Assembly: GCA_022822425.1 (NCBI GenBank)
Contig: JAJEBS010000299.1
Coordinates: 1-42,894, forward strand
Origin: Gemmatimonadota bacterium
GTDB lineage: Bacteria; Gemmatimonadota; Gemmatimonadetes; Longimicrobiales; Gaopeijiaceae
Direction of reading: 5' to 3'
DNA length: 42,894 nt
Shown: in pieces, positions 29,496 to 38,325 of the stretch
How positions within the stretch are numbered: the first letter of the stretch is position 1
Layout: every line of letters starts with the position of its first letter
Position numbers and translations under genes: made by a program
Notes under the pieces: generated by a model
Told to the model about the DNA's origin: nothing
Database searches by the model: none
Seen by the model: only the letters and a program-made list of their open reading frames with translations

Positions 29496-30433
29496 AGCGC
29501 TCGCGGGCAGCCGACCGGGGGTTTGCCGGCCTGCGCGCGGCCGCGCCTTACGTGCGCCTCTTCCGCGAGCGCATCTTCGTCCTCAAGGTGGGCGGCGAGG
29601 TCCTGCAGGGCGCCGGGCGCATCGATGCTCTGATGGAACAGGTGGGCATCCTCAACTCCCTCGGGATCCGCCTGGTTCTCGTGCACGGCGGTGGGCCCCA
29701 GTCCACCGAACTCGCGCGTCGTCTGGGCCACGAGCCCCGCATGGTGGCGGGCCGTCGGGTCACGCGGTCCGAGGATCTGCGCGTCGCCGCCCAGGTGCTG
29801 AGCGGCGAGGTCAACACGGCGCTGCTGGGCGCCTGCCGGAAGGAAGGGTTTCGCGCCGTCGGCATCTCGGGAGTGGACGCCGGTCTGGTCACGGCCACGC
29901 GCCGTCCTCCCGTGCACATGGAGGGGGAGGGCCCGGATCCCGTGGACTTCGGATTCGTGGGAGACATCGAGTCCGTCGACCCTTCGTCGCTGCACGTCTT
30001 CCTGGACCAGGGATGGGTGCCGGTGGTGAGCCCGCTATCCGCGGATGCGGAGGGACGCCTGCTCAACATCAACGCCGACACCGTGGCGAGCGCGCTCGCC
30101 ACGGCGCTCGAGGCCACGAAGCTCGTTTTCACCATGTCGGCGCCCGGCATCCTCCACGACTTGGAGGACCCGGCGACACTCATCTCCTACCTGGACCTGG
30201 CGGGGCTCCGCGAGCTGCGCGAGCAGGGCGTGCTCGCCCGTGGAATGCTCGCCAAGGCAGCGGCCATCGAGAGCGCCATCGAGGGCGGCGTCCCCCGCGT
30301 GCACCTGATTTCCGGAAGCGCACGCGACAGCCTGCTGCGCGAGATCTTTACCAACGAGGGCTCGGGCACTCTCATAGTGCGAAGCGTCGGAACACTGTCG
30401 AGTGACGAGCAGCAGGCGGGGGAGGGCGGGTAG
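29492..30433 (+). CDS. argB: N-acylglutamate kinase
   Basis: A 313-residue amino-acid kinase family protein for the second arginine step: ATP-dependent phosphorylation of N-acylglutamate. Seen are FVLKVGGEVL at 29-38, LVLVHGGGPQ at 61-70, LNINADTVASALA (nucleotide/substrate region) and GMLAKAAAIESAIEGG near the end with its Lys. It starts with a GTG that overlaps the argD stop by four bases. The N-terminal 25 residues and a Glu/Gly-rich tail make it slightly longer than the shortest ArgB enzymes; a long N-terminal helix is often linked to arginine feedback inhibition in hexameric ArgB, but that is only suggested here. It is the last operon gene and converges with the next gene six bases away. 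Confidence 0.92.
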   Translation: MKRSRAADRGFAGLRAAAPYVRLFRERIFVLKVGGEVLQGAGRIDALMEQVGILNSLGIRLVLVHGGGPQSTELARRLGHEPRMVAGRRVTRSEDLRVAAQVLSGEVNTALLGACRKEGFRAVGISGVDAGLVTATRRPPVHMEGEGPDPVDFGFVGDIESVDPSSLHVFLDQGWVPVVSPLSADAEGRLLNINADTVASALATALEATKLVFTMSAPGILHDLEDPATLISYLDLAGLRELREQGVLARGMLAKAAAIESAIEGGVPRVHLISGSARDSLLREIFTNEGSGTLIVRSVGTLSSDEQQAGEGG

Positions 30434-30439
30434 GGAAGC

Positions 30440-31249
30440 CTAACCTCCCGGCCCCTCGAACATCCCCTCCGGCAGCTCCAGCGAGGCCTCCATGTTGTCG
30501 AAGTTCACGCGCGAGTAGCCAGTCGAATCCGGGCGCCCCGCGGAGAGCAGCAGCGGGCCATGGCGGGTCCATTCCGTCCAGGCCAGCGTGAAGGCAGGCT
30601 CGGGGTCGCCGGCGTTGCGCCAGTGCTGCCAGTAGGCCATAAGGCCGGTTTCCGGGTCCACCCAGCCGCGGTACTTGTTCTGAGGCGTGCGCCCGACGGC
30701 GTCGAAGGTGAGTTCCACCACTTCATAGGGCCGACCGTCCATTCCCCTTTCTCCCAGATAGACGGTGTTGACGCCGGGGTCGGCCCACTTGTAGGGCATC
30801 AGGAACCAGTAGGTGTCGTTGATGAAGCTGCCGTGGGCGCGGTCCGCCAGCGAGTCGGACACGGCGGGCTCGGTGACGAGTTCGCCATCGAGCCAGATGC
30901 GCTCGCCCTCCGTGGGGTTGTTGGTGTCGATGACGGCGACGATTCCCTGCTCGCCCGAGGCGCCCTCCATGCGGTACATCCCGCCCCAGACGTCCCACCG
31001 GTGGGAACGCCGGTCGAGGACGGGGCCCCCGCGGTCCACGACCCGGTCGAAGGCGATGTAGCGCACGCGTTCCCATCCGCGGTCGGGCGCCATTTCCTCC
31101 ATCATGCGGCTGTAGAGGCGCTGGAGGTCCGGGTCCTCGAAATAGGTGCGGGGTCCGTCATCCGCCGGAGAACATGCCGACGTCCAGAGGGCTGCGGCTG
31201 CAAAGACGGCAACAACACGGTGTATGGGCTGCGCGGAGACGAAACGCAT
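30440..31249 (-). CDS. LolA-like (DUF6503-type) lipoprotein
   Basis: A 269-residue lipoprotein with signal MRFVSAQPIHRVVAVF and a lipobox TSAC. The mature part looks like the LolA-fold proteins of the DUF6503 type: FINDTYWFLMPYKWADPGVN, ELTFDAVGRTPQNKYRGWV, then DPETGLMAYWQHW. Function is unknown; related folds bind lipids in the periplasm. GGAGGAG precedes the ATG at 31249, which I prefer over the open frame starting at 31279. It lies 87 bases after the cysteine synthase gene on the same strand. Confidence 0.78.
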   Translation of the reverse strand: MRFVSAQPIHRVVAVFAAAALWTSACSPADDGPRTYFEDPDLQRLYSRMMEEMAPDRGWERVRYIAFDRVVDRGGPVLDRRSHRWDVWGGMYRMEGASGEQGIVAVIDTNNPTEGERIWLDGELVTEPAVSDSLADRAHGSFINDTYWFLMPYKWADPGVNTVYLGERGMDGRPYEVVELTFDAVGRTPQNKYRGWVDPETGLMAYWQHWRNAGDPEPAFTLAWTEWTRHGPLLLSAGRPDSTGYSRVNFDNMEASLELPEGMFEGPGG

Positions 31250-31336
31250 GGGCTCCTCCATGTACTGATGGGCAGACACCGAAATACTAGACGCGCGCGA
31301 GTCCCCCTGCCAGCGCCGGGATGCTGGCGACTCGCG

Positions 31337-32245
31337 CTACTCCTCCGGCGAGTACAGCGCGGTGGTCAGGTAGCGCGCGCCATCGTCGGGCGAGATGGCG
31401 GCGACGCGGTGGCCGGGCCCGAGCTCTCGCGCAATCCGGAGCGCGGCGCATACGATGCCGCCGCTGCTCATCCCCAGGAAGAGACCTTCCTCGCGGGCGA
31501 GGCGCCGCCCCAATGGGAACGCGTCTTCCTCGTACACCGTGATCACCCGGTCCAGCACCGTCCGGTCCAGGTTCTCGGGGATGAACCCCGGTCCCATTCC
31601 CTGGAACTGATGCTGCCCGCGTTCGCCCCCCGAAATGACCGGCGAGCGCGCCGGCTCGACCGCCACCACCTGGATGCGCGCATCCATCTCCTTCAGGAAC
31701 CGCCCGGCCCCGCTGATGGTCCCGCCGGTCCCCGATCCGTACACAAACACATCGATGCGCCCCTTCATGTCGGCCCAGAGTTCCGGCCCGGTGATCTCGT
31801 AGTGGATGCGCGGATTGGCGGGATTGGAGAACTGGTCCGGGTAGAAGGCGCCGGTCTCCGACGCGATGCGCTCGGCCTCCTCCCGCGCCGCGAGCATGCG
31901 CCGCTCCGGGTCGGTGAGGACGATGTCGGCACCGTAGGCCTTGAGCGTGCGCTTGCGCTCCGCGCTCATCGACGAAGGCATGCAGAGGATGAGCCGGTAT
32001 CCGCGCCAGGCCGCGATCTGGGCGAGGCCGATGCCGGTATTGCCCGAGGTGGGCTCGACGATGGTGCCTCCGGGCTGGAGCAATCCGCGCGCTTCGGCGT
32101 CGTCGATCATGGCCCGCGCCGTCCGGTCCTTGATCGAGCCGGCGGGATTCATGCCCTCCAGCTTGAGCCACACCTCCGCCATGTTCGGCTCCACGACGCG
32201 CTCGAGGCGCAGCGTCGGCGTCCGTCCGATGAGTGCATCGATCAT
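31337..32245 (-). CDS. Cysteine synthase / PLP beta-replacement enzyme
   Basis: A 302-residue fold-type II PLP enzyme of the CysK/CysM group. The PLP lysine is in MNPAGSIKDRTA, with the substrate loop PTSGNTGIG and the phosphate-binding GSGTGGTISGAG. A Ser near the C-terminus (DDGARYL region) completes the pattern. It joins sulfide with an activated serine. Whether that is O-acetylserine or O-phosphoserine cannot be told from the sequence. It lies 46 bases downstream of the amidase gene on the same strand, in a run that begins with the DUF1015 gene. Cystathionine beta-synthase is less likely because there is no CBS domain. Confidence 0.9.
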   Translation of the reverse strand: MIDALIGRTPTLRLERVVEPNMAEVWLKLEGMNPAGSIKDRTARAMIDDAEARGLLQPGGTIVEPTSGNTGIGLAQIAAWRGYRLILCMPSSMSAERKRTLKAYGADIVLTDPERRMLAAREEAERIASETGAFYPDQFSNPANPRIHYEITGPELWADMKGRIDVFVYGSGTGGTISGAGRFLKEMDARIQVVAVEPARSPVISGGERGQHQFQGMGPGFIPENLDRTVLDRVITVYEEDAFPLGRRLAREEGLFLGMSSGGIVCAALRIARELGPGHRVAAISPDDGARYLTTALYSPEE

Positions 32246-32291
32246 GGATCGCGCTGTTTCCGCGCCGGGCTTCGGCCTTCCCGGCTTCGTC

Positions 32292-34040
32292 CTATCCGGA
32301 CGTCGTGCTGTCGAGATCCGGGTATTGCCTGTGGTGGTCGGTGGCGTCCTGATACGCGCGCGCCACGGTCAACAGTTCCGTTTCACGGAAGGGTTGTGCA
32401 CAGAAGGTCATGCTCGTGGGGAGCCCGGCATCATTGAAGCCGTTGGGCACCGCAAGGGCGGGATGGGTCGCGTAGTTGGTCATGCTGCTCGCGTTGCGGC
32501 CGTGGCTGTAGGGCGGCGGCTCGTCGGAGGACTGGTCGGGCGGGCGGCGCGGCGCCCGCGGGATGAGATAGACATCCACCCCCGAGGTCGCTTCCGCGAG
32601 CTGCATCATCATCATGGTGCGCGCGCGCTGTGACTGGAGGTACTCGACCGCCGGAATCACCCTGGCGGACCGCAAGCCGTCGGCGCGCGTCTGGCGGCCC
32701 AGCAGTTCCGCTCTGCCTGAACGGAGCAGCTCGTCGAAGAAGACCGCCATCTCCACGCTGTGCGCGGTGACGTTGATCGACCATTCGGGGATGTGAATGG
32801 GCGTCAGCATGAAACCGAGGGACTCGAGCTCCTCGAGGGTGCGCTGGTGGGCGGTCCGGTAGTCGGTCTCCTCGATCTCCTCGAACGCCCCCTCCAGGTA
32901 CCCGACCCGCAGCCGGGTAGCCGCGCGGGTGCCGTCCCAGTTGAAGGGGAGGTCCTGCACGCTCAGGTCGAGCCCGTCGGGACGCGAGATCGCCCGCATC
33001 ACCAGCGCGCAGTCCTCGGCGGAGCGGCACATCGGGCCCAGCCGGTCCTGGGTCCAGGAGAGCGCCATCACCCCGTACCGGCTGATCCGGCCCAGCGTCG
33101 GACGAAGCCCGCTGAGGCCGCAGCGCGACGAGGGTCCCAGGATGGAGCCGCTCGTCTCGGTTCCGATCGAGAAGCCGACAAGCCCGGCCGCCGTAGCGGA
33201 TCCCGGACCTGCCGAAGAACCACCGGAGCCCGTCGACGGGTCCCAGGGGTTCATCGTCTGGCCCCCGAACCACCGGTCTCCTCCGGCCAGCTCTCCGGTG
33301 GTCAGCTTGGCGACCAGCACCGCGCCCGCCTCACGCAGCATCTCGATGATCGACGCGTCCATGTCGATCACCTGGTCCTGATAGGCGGGTGAGCCCCAGG
33401 TGGTCTTGTATCCACGGGTCGCGATGATGTCCTTGGCGCCCCACGGGATGCCGTGCAGCGGCCCCCGATACCGTCCGGCGGCGATCTCCCGGTCCGCCTC
33501 GCGCGCCTGCGCCAGCCCCAGCTCGTCGGTGAGGGTGACCACGCAGTTGAGCAGCGGGTTGTAGCGCTCCAGGCGCTGCAGGTACATCTCGGTCAGTTCG
33601 ACCGAACTCACCTGTCGGGTGCGAACGAGTTCCGCGAGTTCCCGCACGGTCCAGAACGCGACGTCTTCGAGGTTCGAGGGCCGCTCGATCTTCGGCAGGT
33701 CGCTCATTCTGAACGGTGTGACCGACCGGTCCACCTGCATGCCCGGAACCAGCGGGTTGAAGTGGAAGGGCGGCGAGATGTCGTTCGGTATCTTCAGTTC
33801 ATGAAGTTCCTGATAGTCGCTCACGCGCTCGTTCACCGACTCGAGCATGCGTTCGCGCTCCTCCTCGCTGAAGTCGAGACCCGAAATCGCCAGCGCATCG
33901 CCCAACATCTCGGCGGTGACTTCCCGGGCGCCGGCCTCCTGCATTCTGGCCCAGAGCACGCCGGGGAGCAGGGTGGCGCCCAGCCCGGTTCCGGCGAAAT
34001 GGGCCATGAAACGTCGTCGGGTGGAATTGGAGTCGAGCAT
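32292..34040 (-). CDS. Amidase signature enzyme, Tat-type export signal
   Basis: A 582-residue amidase signature hydrolase. The Ser-cisSer-Lys triad is visible: Lys203 in GIPWGAKD, Ser275 in GSGGSSAG, and Ser299 in GTETSGSI. The N-terminus STRRRFMAHFAGTGLGATLLPG resembles a twin-arginine signal, so it probably acts outside the cytoplasm. Residues 40-130 are an extra helical segment before the catalytic core. The family cleaves many amides, and the substrate is unknown. The start at 34040 has GGAGG eight bases upstream; the reading frame is open much further but without support. It fits with the other exported amide hydrolases in this window. The GatA role is unlikely because of the signal and the lack of gatB/gatC. 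Confidence 0.9.
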   Translation of the reverse strand: MLDSNSTRRRFMAHFAGTGLGATLLPGVLWARMQEAGAREVTAEMLGDALAISGLDFSEEERERMLESVNERVSDYQELHELKIPNDISPPFHFNPLVPGMQVDRSVTPFRMSDLPKIERPSNLEDVAFWTVRELAELVRTRQVSSVELTEMYLQRLERYNPLLNCVVTLTDELGLAQAREADREIAAGRYRGPLHGIPWGAKDIIATRGYKTTWGSPAYQDQVIDMDASIIEMLREAGAVLVAKLTTGELAGGDRWFGGQTMNPWDPSTGSGGSSAGPGSATAAGLVGFSIGTETSGSILGPSSRCGLSGLRPTLGRISRYGVMALSWTQDRLGPMCRSAEDCALVMRAISRPDGLDLSVQDLPFNWDGTRAATRLRVGYLEGAFEEIEETDYRTAHQRTLEELESLGFMLTPIHIPEWSINVTAHSVEMAVFFDELLRSGRAELLGRQTRADGLRSARVIPAVEYLQSQRARTMMMMQLAEATSGVDVYLIPRAPRRPPDQSSDEPPPYSHGRNASSMTNYATHPALAVPNGFNDAGLPTSMTFCAQPFRETELLTVARAYQDATDHHRQYPDLDSTTSG

Positions 34041-34120
34041 CGGGACAACCTCCGGTCCTGCGGTCTGACGGCTGGGCATCCGTAAGAATGGGGACCACGG
34101 GCCGACCGTGCCAACCGCGG

Positions 34121-35371
34121 CTACTTCGACCCGGCCTCTTCCTCTTCCAGCGCAATCACCAGCCCGCTGCGGATCTTGGGCTGAAACCAGGTCGACTTGG
34201 GCGGCATGATGCGATTCTGGCGACACACCGCCGCAAACTGGCCAAGGGTGACGGGCGCGAGCGTGACCGCGTAGCGATACTCGCCGCTGTCCACGCCTGC
34301 CTGCAGGAAGTCGAGGTCGCGGTCTCCTCCCACGAAGTTGAGCCGATGATCGCCCGGTTCGGCGATGCCGAGGACGGCTTCGAAGAAGTTGCGCTGGACG
34401 ATGTCGGCGTCGATGCACTCCACGGCGTTGCGCTCGTCGTAGCTGCCGGGAAGCGGGCGCAGGCGGTACCAGGCGTGTCCCGCATAGAGGCCGATGTGGT
34501 GCGTTCGGGCGGGCTGATGCGCTTCCGGGACCTCCTCGATCGCAAAGCGCTCGCGCAGACCCGCGAGCACCACCTCGGTCTCCAGCCCGACGTCGCGCAC
34601 GAGGCGGTTGTAGGGGGCCAGCGACATGCGCCCAAGAGGGAAGAAGACACACAGGAAGTGCTCGCGGTCGAGCATCGCGGCGGCGGCGCTGCGATGGTTG
34701 CCGTCGGCGACGTAGGCCTCCGGCTCGGCGGCTGCGAGCGCGATCAGCCGCGCCTGGGTGGAAGGGTCGTCGATCAGCCAGATGTCGTGGCGGCAGCCGC
34801 GCTTGTCGTCGGCTCCGTGGTCGGGCGCGCGATCCGACGCGAGTCGCTCAAGGGCGCGGGCGAACGCCCCTGACGCGTCCGGAACGGCGCAGTTGACCGT
34901 GCCGATGAAGGCGGAGGTGGCCTCGATGAGCTGCGCCCGCCCGCGCGCCTTCGGCTCGCGGACGCCCTCGTTGCGGATGATGGGGGCGGCCGGGCTGGCG
35001 TCGGTCCGGATCTCATCGATGCGCGCCATGCCGCCAAGACCGATCTGGTCGATGCCGGGACGGGTCGGGTCGTCGATGCGGTAGACGTAGAGCAGATCGT
35101 GCGCGACGCGTACGCTGTCGCTGTCGACGAGCGCCTGCATGTTGGCGGCCGCGCGCGCGAGCGCGGGAAGAGAGTCGGCGGCGACGTCCTCCTCCGCCCC
35201 GGGATCGCAGTGCGGCATGGTCACGCGGAGCACACTCTCGGGAGCCTTCCGGATGAGCGCGCGCACTTCGTCGTCGCTCTGGAACTCGTCGTAGTTGGGG
35301 GCGCTGACGCGGTCTGCTGCCGGGGCGTCGACCGGCACGAGCGCGCGGCGGATGGGGCGGATGGTGATCAC
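34121..35371 (-). CDS. DUF1015-family protein
   Basis: A 416-residue member of the DUF1015 family, a ParB/sulfiredoxin-like fold with the motif DGNHRSAAAAM (usually DGHHR). The N-terminus ITIRPIRRALVPVDAPAADRVSAPNYD is typical, as is FPLGRMSLAPYNRLV. I recall that some DUF1015 proteins have been described as free-serine kinases; this needs checking. If true here, it would supply O-phosphoserine close to the cysteine synthase two genes downstream. The start is a GTG at 35371, chosen because the conserved domain begins there; the frame is open to 35443. Here the first His of the motif is Asn, which could matter for activity. Confidence 0.8.
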   Translation of the reverse strand: MITIRPIRRALVPVDAPAADRVSAPNYDEFQSDDEVRALIRKAPESVLRVTMPHCDPGAEEDVAADSLPALARAAANMQALVDSDSVRVAHDLLYVYRIDDPTRPGIDQIGLGGMARIDEIRTDASPAAPIIRNEGVREPKARGRAQLIEATSAFIGTVNCAVPDASGAFARALERLASDRAPDHGADDKRGCRHDIWLIDDPSTQARLIALAAAEPEAYVADGNHRSAAAAMLDREHFLCVFFPLGRMSLAPYNRLVRDVGLETEVVLAGLRERFAIEEVPEAHQPARTHHIGLYAGHAWYRLRPLPGSYDERNAVECIDADIVQRNFFEAVLGIAEPGDHRLNFVGGDRDLDFLQAGVDSGEYRYAVTLAPVTLGQFAAVCRQNRIMPPKSTWFQPKIRSGLVIALEEEEAGSK

Positions 35372-35592
35372 GGATCGAGGGGCGCGGGGATGCAGGATTG
35401 AGCGAGTCGCCCGGAAGATCGCGCGGAGACCGATGGGCGGCAATCGGGTAGAATCGGTCTTCCGCCGACGGCGCGCCGTGGGACGCCCGACGCGCGTGGG
35501 GTCGGAGCTTCACTCGGTCGTGGCGGTCGGCCGGGCCGGCCGGTATGGCGTCCGGGCTTCCCATGCGTTCGTTACCGATGGAGATTGACCGC

Positions 35593-36924
35593 ATGTGGCA
35601 TCTCTCTTCGTTACTCCAGGCACGGTCCAACGATCGATGTGCGAGCCGGCGGCACACGCGGCCCGGATCGGCGGGTCCGGGTGCTTGGACTTCCGCCTCC
35701 GGCGGTTGGCTGCGGTCGGCCGGCATTGTCGCCGCCGTGCTGCTGCCGGCCGCCGATCCGGCTTGGTCGCAGGAGATCGGCGAGGTTGGTCCCGGCGGCG
35801 GCCTGACCGACGTGCCCGGGATCCGGGTGGGACACCACACCCTGGCGGAGCGTCCCACCGGGTGCACGGTCGTGCTCGCGCCCGAAGGCACGGTAGGGGG
35901 CGTGGATGTGCGGGGAGGGGCGCCCGGCACGCGTGAGACCGACCTGCTCGATCCGGTCAACACGGTCGAGATCGTGAACGCCGTCGTGCTCGCGGGCGGC
36001 AGCGCCTTCGGGCTGGACGCCGCCAGCGGCGTGGTGCGCTACCTGGAGGAGCAGGGGGTGGGGTACCCGGTCGGTCCGGTCGTGCGCGTGCCCATCGTGA
36101 GCGCTGCCATCCTGTACGATCTGGGCGTGGGCGGGGACTGGACGGTGCGTCCCGGACCGGAGTGCGGGTACCGGGCGGCAGTCGGCGCGACCGGGGGCCC
36201 GGTGGAGTCCGGCAGTGTCGGTGCGGGCGCGGGTGCGACCGTCGGCAAGCTGGCGGGGATGGGCCGTGCGATGAAAGGCGGGGTCGGAAGCGCTTCCGTC
36301 ACGCTCCCCACCGGGCTGGTGGTCGCCGCCGTGGTGGCGGTCAACGCCGTGGGCGACGTGATCGACCCCGCGACCGGCCGGGTGGTCGCGGGCGTGCGCA
36401 CCGAGGACGGGACCACCCTGGCGGACGCCCGCGTCCTCCTTCGCGCAGGAGGACCGTCGAGCGGGTCCGCCGGCCGGAACACGACCATCGGTGTGGTCGC
36501 CACCAACGCGCGCCTCACCAAGGCGGAGGCCGCCCGGGTAGCGCTGATGGCCCAGGACGGGTACGCCCGCGCGCTCTACCCGGCGCACACTCCCGGCGAC
36601 GGCGACACCACCTTCTCGCTCGCCACGGGCACCCTCGCCGACAGCGCGCGGGCGAGCGCCGGGCAGGTGGGCGCGCTTGCGGCCGACGTGGTCGCGGCGG
36701 CGATCCTGGACGCCGTCCGCAGCGCGACCCCCCTCCCCGGCCTCCCCACCGCCACCGACCTGCAGCCCCCGCCGGGCGGCCACCCCGACCCGTCCGGGCA
36801 TCCCACCGCCCCGGCCGGCAGCCATCCCGCGCCCCCGCCCGCCGGCCACCCCGACCCATCCGAGAATCCCACCGCCCCCGCCCATCCCGCCCCCGCACCC
36901 AACCCTCCCCCCACCCAACCGTGA
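35593..36924 (+). CDS. P1-family (NylC/DmpA-type) peptidase, exported
   Basis: An N-terminal nucleophile hydrolase of the P1/S58 family, whose members cut beta-peptides, D-amino-acid amides or cyclic nylon oligomers after self-cleavage. The protein starts GGLTDVPGIRVGHHT after a signal-like segment (AGIVAAVLLPAADPAWSQ). LAGGSAFGLDAASGV and the self-cleavage motif RNTTIGVVATN follow; the Asn296-Thr297 bond is the expected cut, as in NylC. The C-terminal 65 residues are a His/Pro/Ala-rich tail with a 22-residue repeat, not part of the family fold. Starts at 35578 and 35593 are both possible; GGAG before the latter favours it. The stop overlaps the symporter start (GTGA), so the two are coupled. 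Confidence 0.85.
   Translation: MWHLSSLLQARSNDRCASRRHTRPGSAGPGAWTSASGGWLRSAGIVAAVLLPAADPAWSQEIGEVGPGGGLTDVPGIRVGHHTLAERPTGCTVVLAPEGTVGGVDVRGGAPGTRETDLLDPVNTVEIVNAVVLAGGSAFGLDAASGVVRYLEEQGVGYPVGPVVRVPIVSAAILYDLGVGGDWTVRPGPECGYRAAVGATGGPVESGSVGAGAGATVGKLAGMGRAMKGGVGSASVTLPTGLVVAAVVAVNAVGDVIDPATGRVVAGVRTEDGTTLADARVLLRAGGPSSGSAGRNTTIGVVATNARLTKAEAARVALMAQDGYARALYPAHTPGDGDTTFSLATGTLADSARASAGQVGALAADVVAAAILDAVRSATPLPGLPTATDLQPPPGGHPDPSGHPTAPAGSHPAPPPAGHPDPSENPTAPAHPAPAPNPPPTQP
36778..36878 (+). repeat. 35-bp imperfect repeat, proline-rich tail
   Basis: Bases 36778-36812 recur with a few changes at 36844-36878, an offset of 66 bases (22 codons). They encode HPDPSxxPTAPA twice. The coding strand here is extremely C-rich. 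The repeat lies in the non-catalytic tail of the P1 peptidase and probably arose by duplication. Confidence 0.75.
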
Positions 36925-38318
36925 ACACCACCCTCCTGCTCCTCCTCGCCTACTCGGCCGGGCTGATCGGCCTCGGCCTCTGGCTGGGGCGGAGGGTCTC
37001 GAACGCGGGAGGTTTCTTCGTGGCGGGCCGGTCGCTCGGCCCGGGGCTGCTCTTCGCCACCATCCTCGCCGCCAACATCGGCGCGGGCACCACCATAGGG
37101 GCGGCCGGCCTGGGCTATCGGGACGGCCTCGCGGGCTGGTGGTGGGTGGGCTCCGCGGGAGTCGGCACCCTGGTCCTCGCGCTCTGGGTGGGGCCGCGCA
37201 TCTGGGCGGTCGCGCGCGCCCGCGGCCACCTCACCCTGGGCGACTACCTCGACGACCGCTACGGCCCCTCGGTGCGCGCCATCATCGCCGTGCTGCTGTG
37301 GCTCGGGACGCTCGCGCTGCTGGCCGGCCAGCTCATCGCGATGTCCGATATCTTCACGGTCGTGGCAGGGTGGCCGAGGGGATGGGGGGTGGTGGTGGGA
37401 GGGGTGGTCGCCACCACCTACTTCGCCGCCGGCGGGCTCCTGGTGGCCGCCTGGGTCAACCTGGTGCAACTGGTCGTCATGGTCGCCGGCTTCGGGATCG
37501 CCCTCCCCTGGGCGATGGCCACCGCAGGCGGCTGGGAGGCGGTCGCCGCCGCCGCCCCGCCCGACGGCCTGGACTTCCTGCAGAGCGGCGAATCCGGGTG
37601 GATCTACCTCGCCCTGGTCGCGCCCGGATTCGTCATCTCCCCCGGCCTCATCCAGAAGGCGTACGGTGCGGTCGACGCCCGCGCGATCCGCATCGGCCTC
37701 GCCGCCACCGCAGTCGCCCTCCTCGTCTTCGCCGCCGTCCCGCCGCTCCTGGGAATGATCGCGCGCGTCTACGACCCGGCGCTGGCCGACCACGAGTTCG
37801 CCCTTCCGCTCGTGCTCACGGTTGGCGTTCCCCTGTGGCTGGGAGCCCTCGGCCTCGCCGCCGTCTTCTCGGCGGAGCTGAGCTCCTCGGACGCCATCCT
37901 CTTCATGCTCTCGACCTCGCTCTCGCGCGACCTCTACCGCCGCTTCGTCCGCCCCGACGCCTCCGACGCCACCGTCCTGCGCGTAGCCCGCATCGCGGCG
38001 CTCGCCGGCGGCGCGCTGGGCATCCTCCTGGCGGCCGTGCTCCCGGGCGTCATCGAGGCCCTCACGATCTTCTACGCGCTGCTCGCCGTCAGCCTTTTCG
38101 TGCCCGTCCTGGGCGGCCTCTACACGCGCCGCGCCGGCTCGCCCGAGGCTCTTGCCGCGATCGCCTTCGGGGTGATGCTCTGGGTCGCGGTCCGCACCGG
38201 CCTCATCGACAACCTTCCGCCGCTGTTCACCGCCAGCGTCGTCGGCCTGCTCGGCTCCGCCATCGGGTTCGGCGCGGTGCTGGGCGGACGGGCGATCCTC
38301 CGCCGCCACACCCCGTAG
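36921..38318 (+). CDS. Sodium/solute symporter family permease
   Basis: A 465-residue membrane protein of the sodium/solute symporter (SSF) family with about 12-13 hydrophobic helices. The N-terminal region has GLGLWLGRRVSNAGGFFVAGR then ANIGAGTTIGAAGLGYRDG, the typical first helices. LTLGDYLDDRYG is a conserved loop, and ELSSSDAILFMLSTSLSRDLYR in helix 8-9 carries the sodium-site Ser residues. Substrate is not predictable from motifs. Its GTG start overlaps the stop of the P1 peptidase, which suggests uptake of products released by that exported enzyme. It ends seven bases from the convergent PqqB-like gene. Confidence 0.9.
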   Translation: MNTTLLLLLAYSAGLIGLGLWLGRRVSNAGGFFVAGRSLGPGLLFATILAANIGAGTTIGAAGLGYRDGLAGWWWVGSAGVGTLVLALWVGPRIWAVARARGHLTLGDYLDDRYGPSVRAIIAVLLWLGTLALLAGQLIAMSDIFTVVAGWPRGWGVVVGGVVATTYFAAGGLLVAAWVNLVQLVVMVAGFGIALPWAMATAGGWEAVAAAAPPDGLDFLQSGESGWIYLALVAPGFVISPGLIQKAYGAVDARAIRIGLAATAVALLVFAAVPPLLGMIARVYDPALADHEFALPLVLTVGVPLWLGALGLAAVFSAELSSSDAILFMLSTSLSRDLYRRFVRPDASDATVLRVARIAALAGGALGILLAAVLPGVIEALTIFYALLAVSLFVPVLGGLYTRRAGSPEALAAIAFGVMLWVAVRTGLIDNLPPLFTASVVGLLGSAIGFGAVLGGRAILRRHTP

Positions 38319-38325
38319 CAGCCGG

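Noticed and set aside
27194-30433. LysW-dependent lysine/arginine pathway
   Set aside because: The ArgC and ArgB resemble the N-acyl type, and no lysW (acidic EDWGE end) or lysX/argX ligase gene is present.
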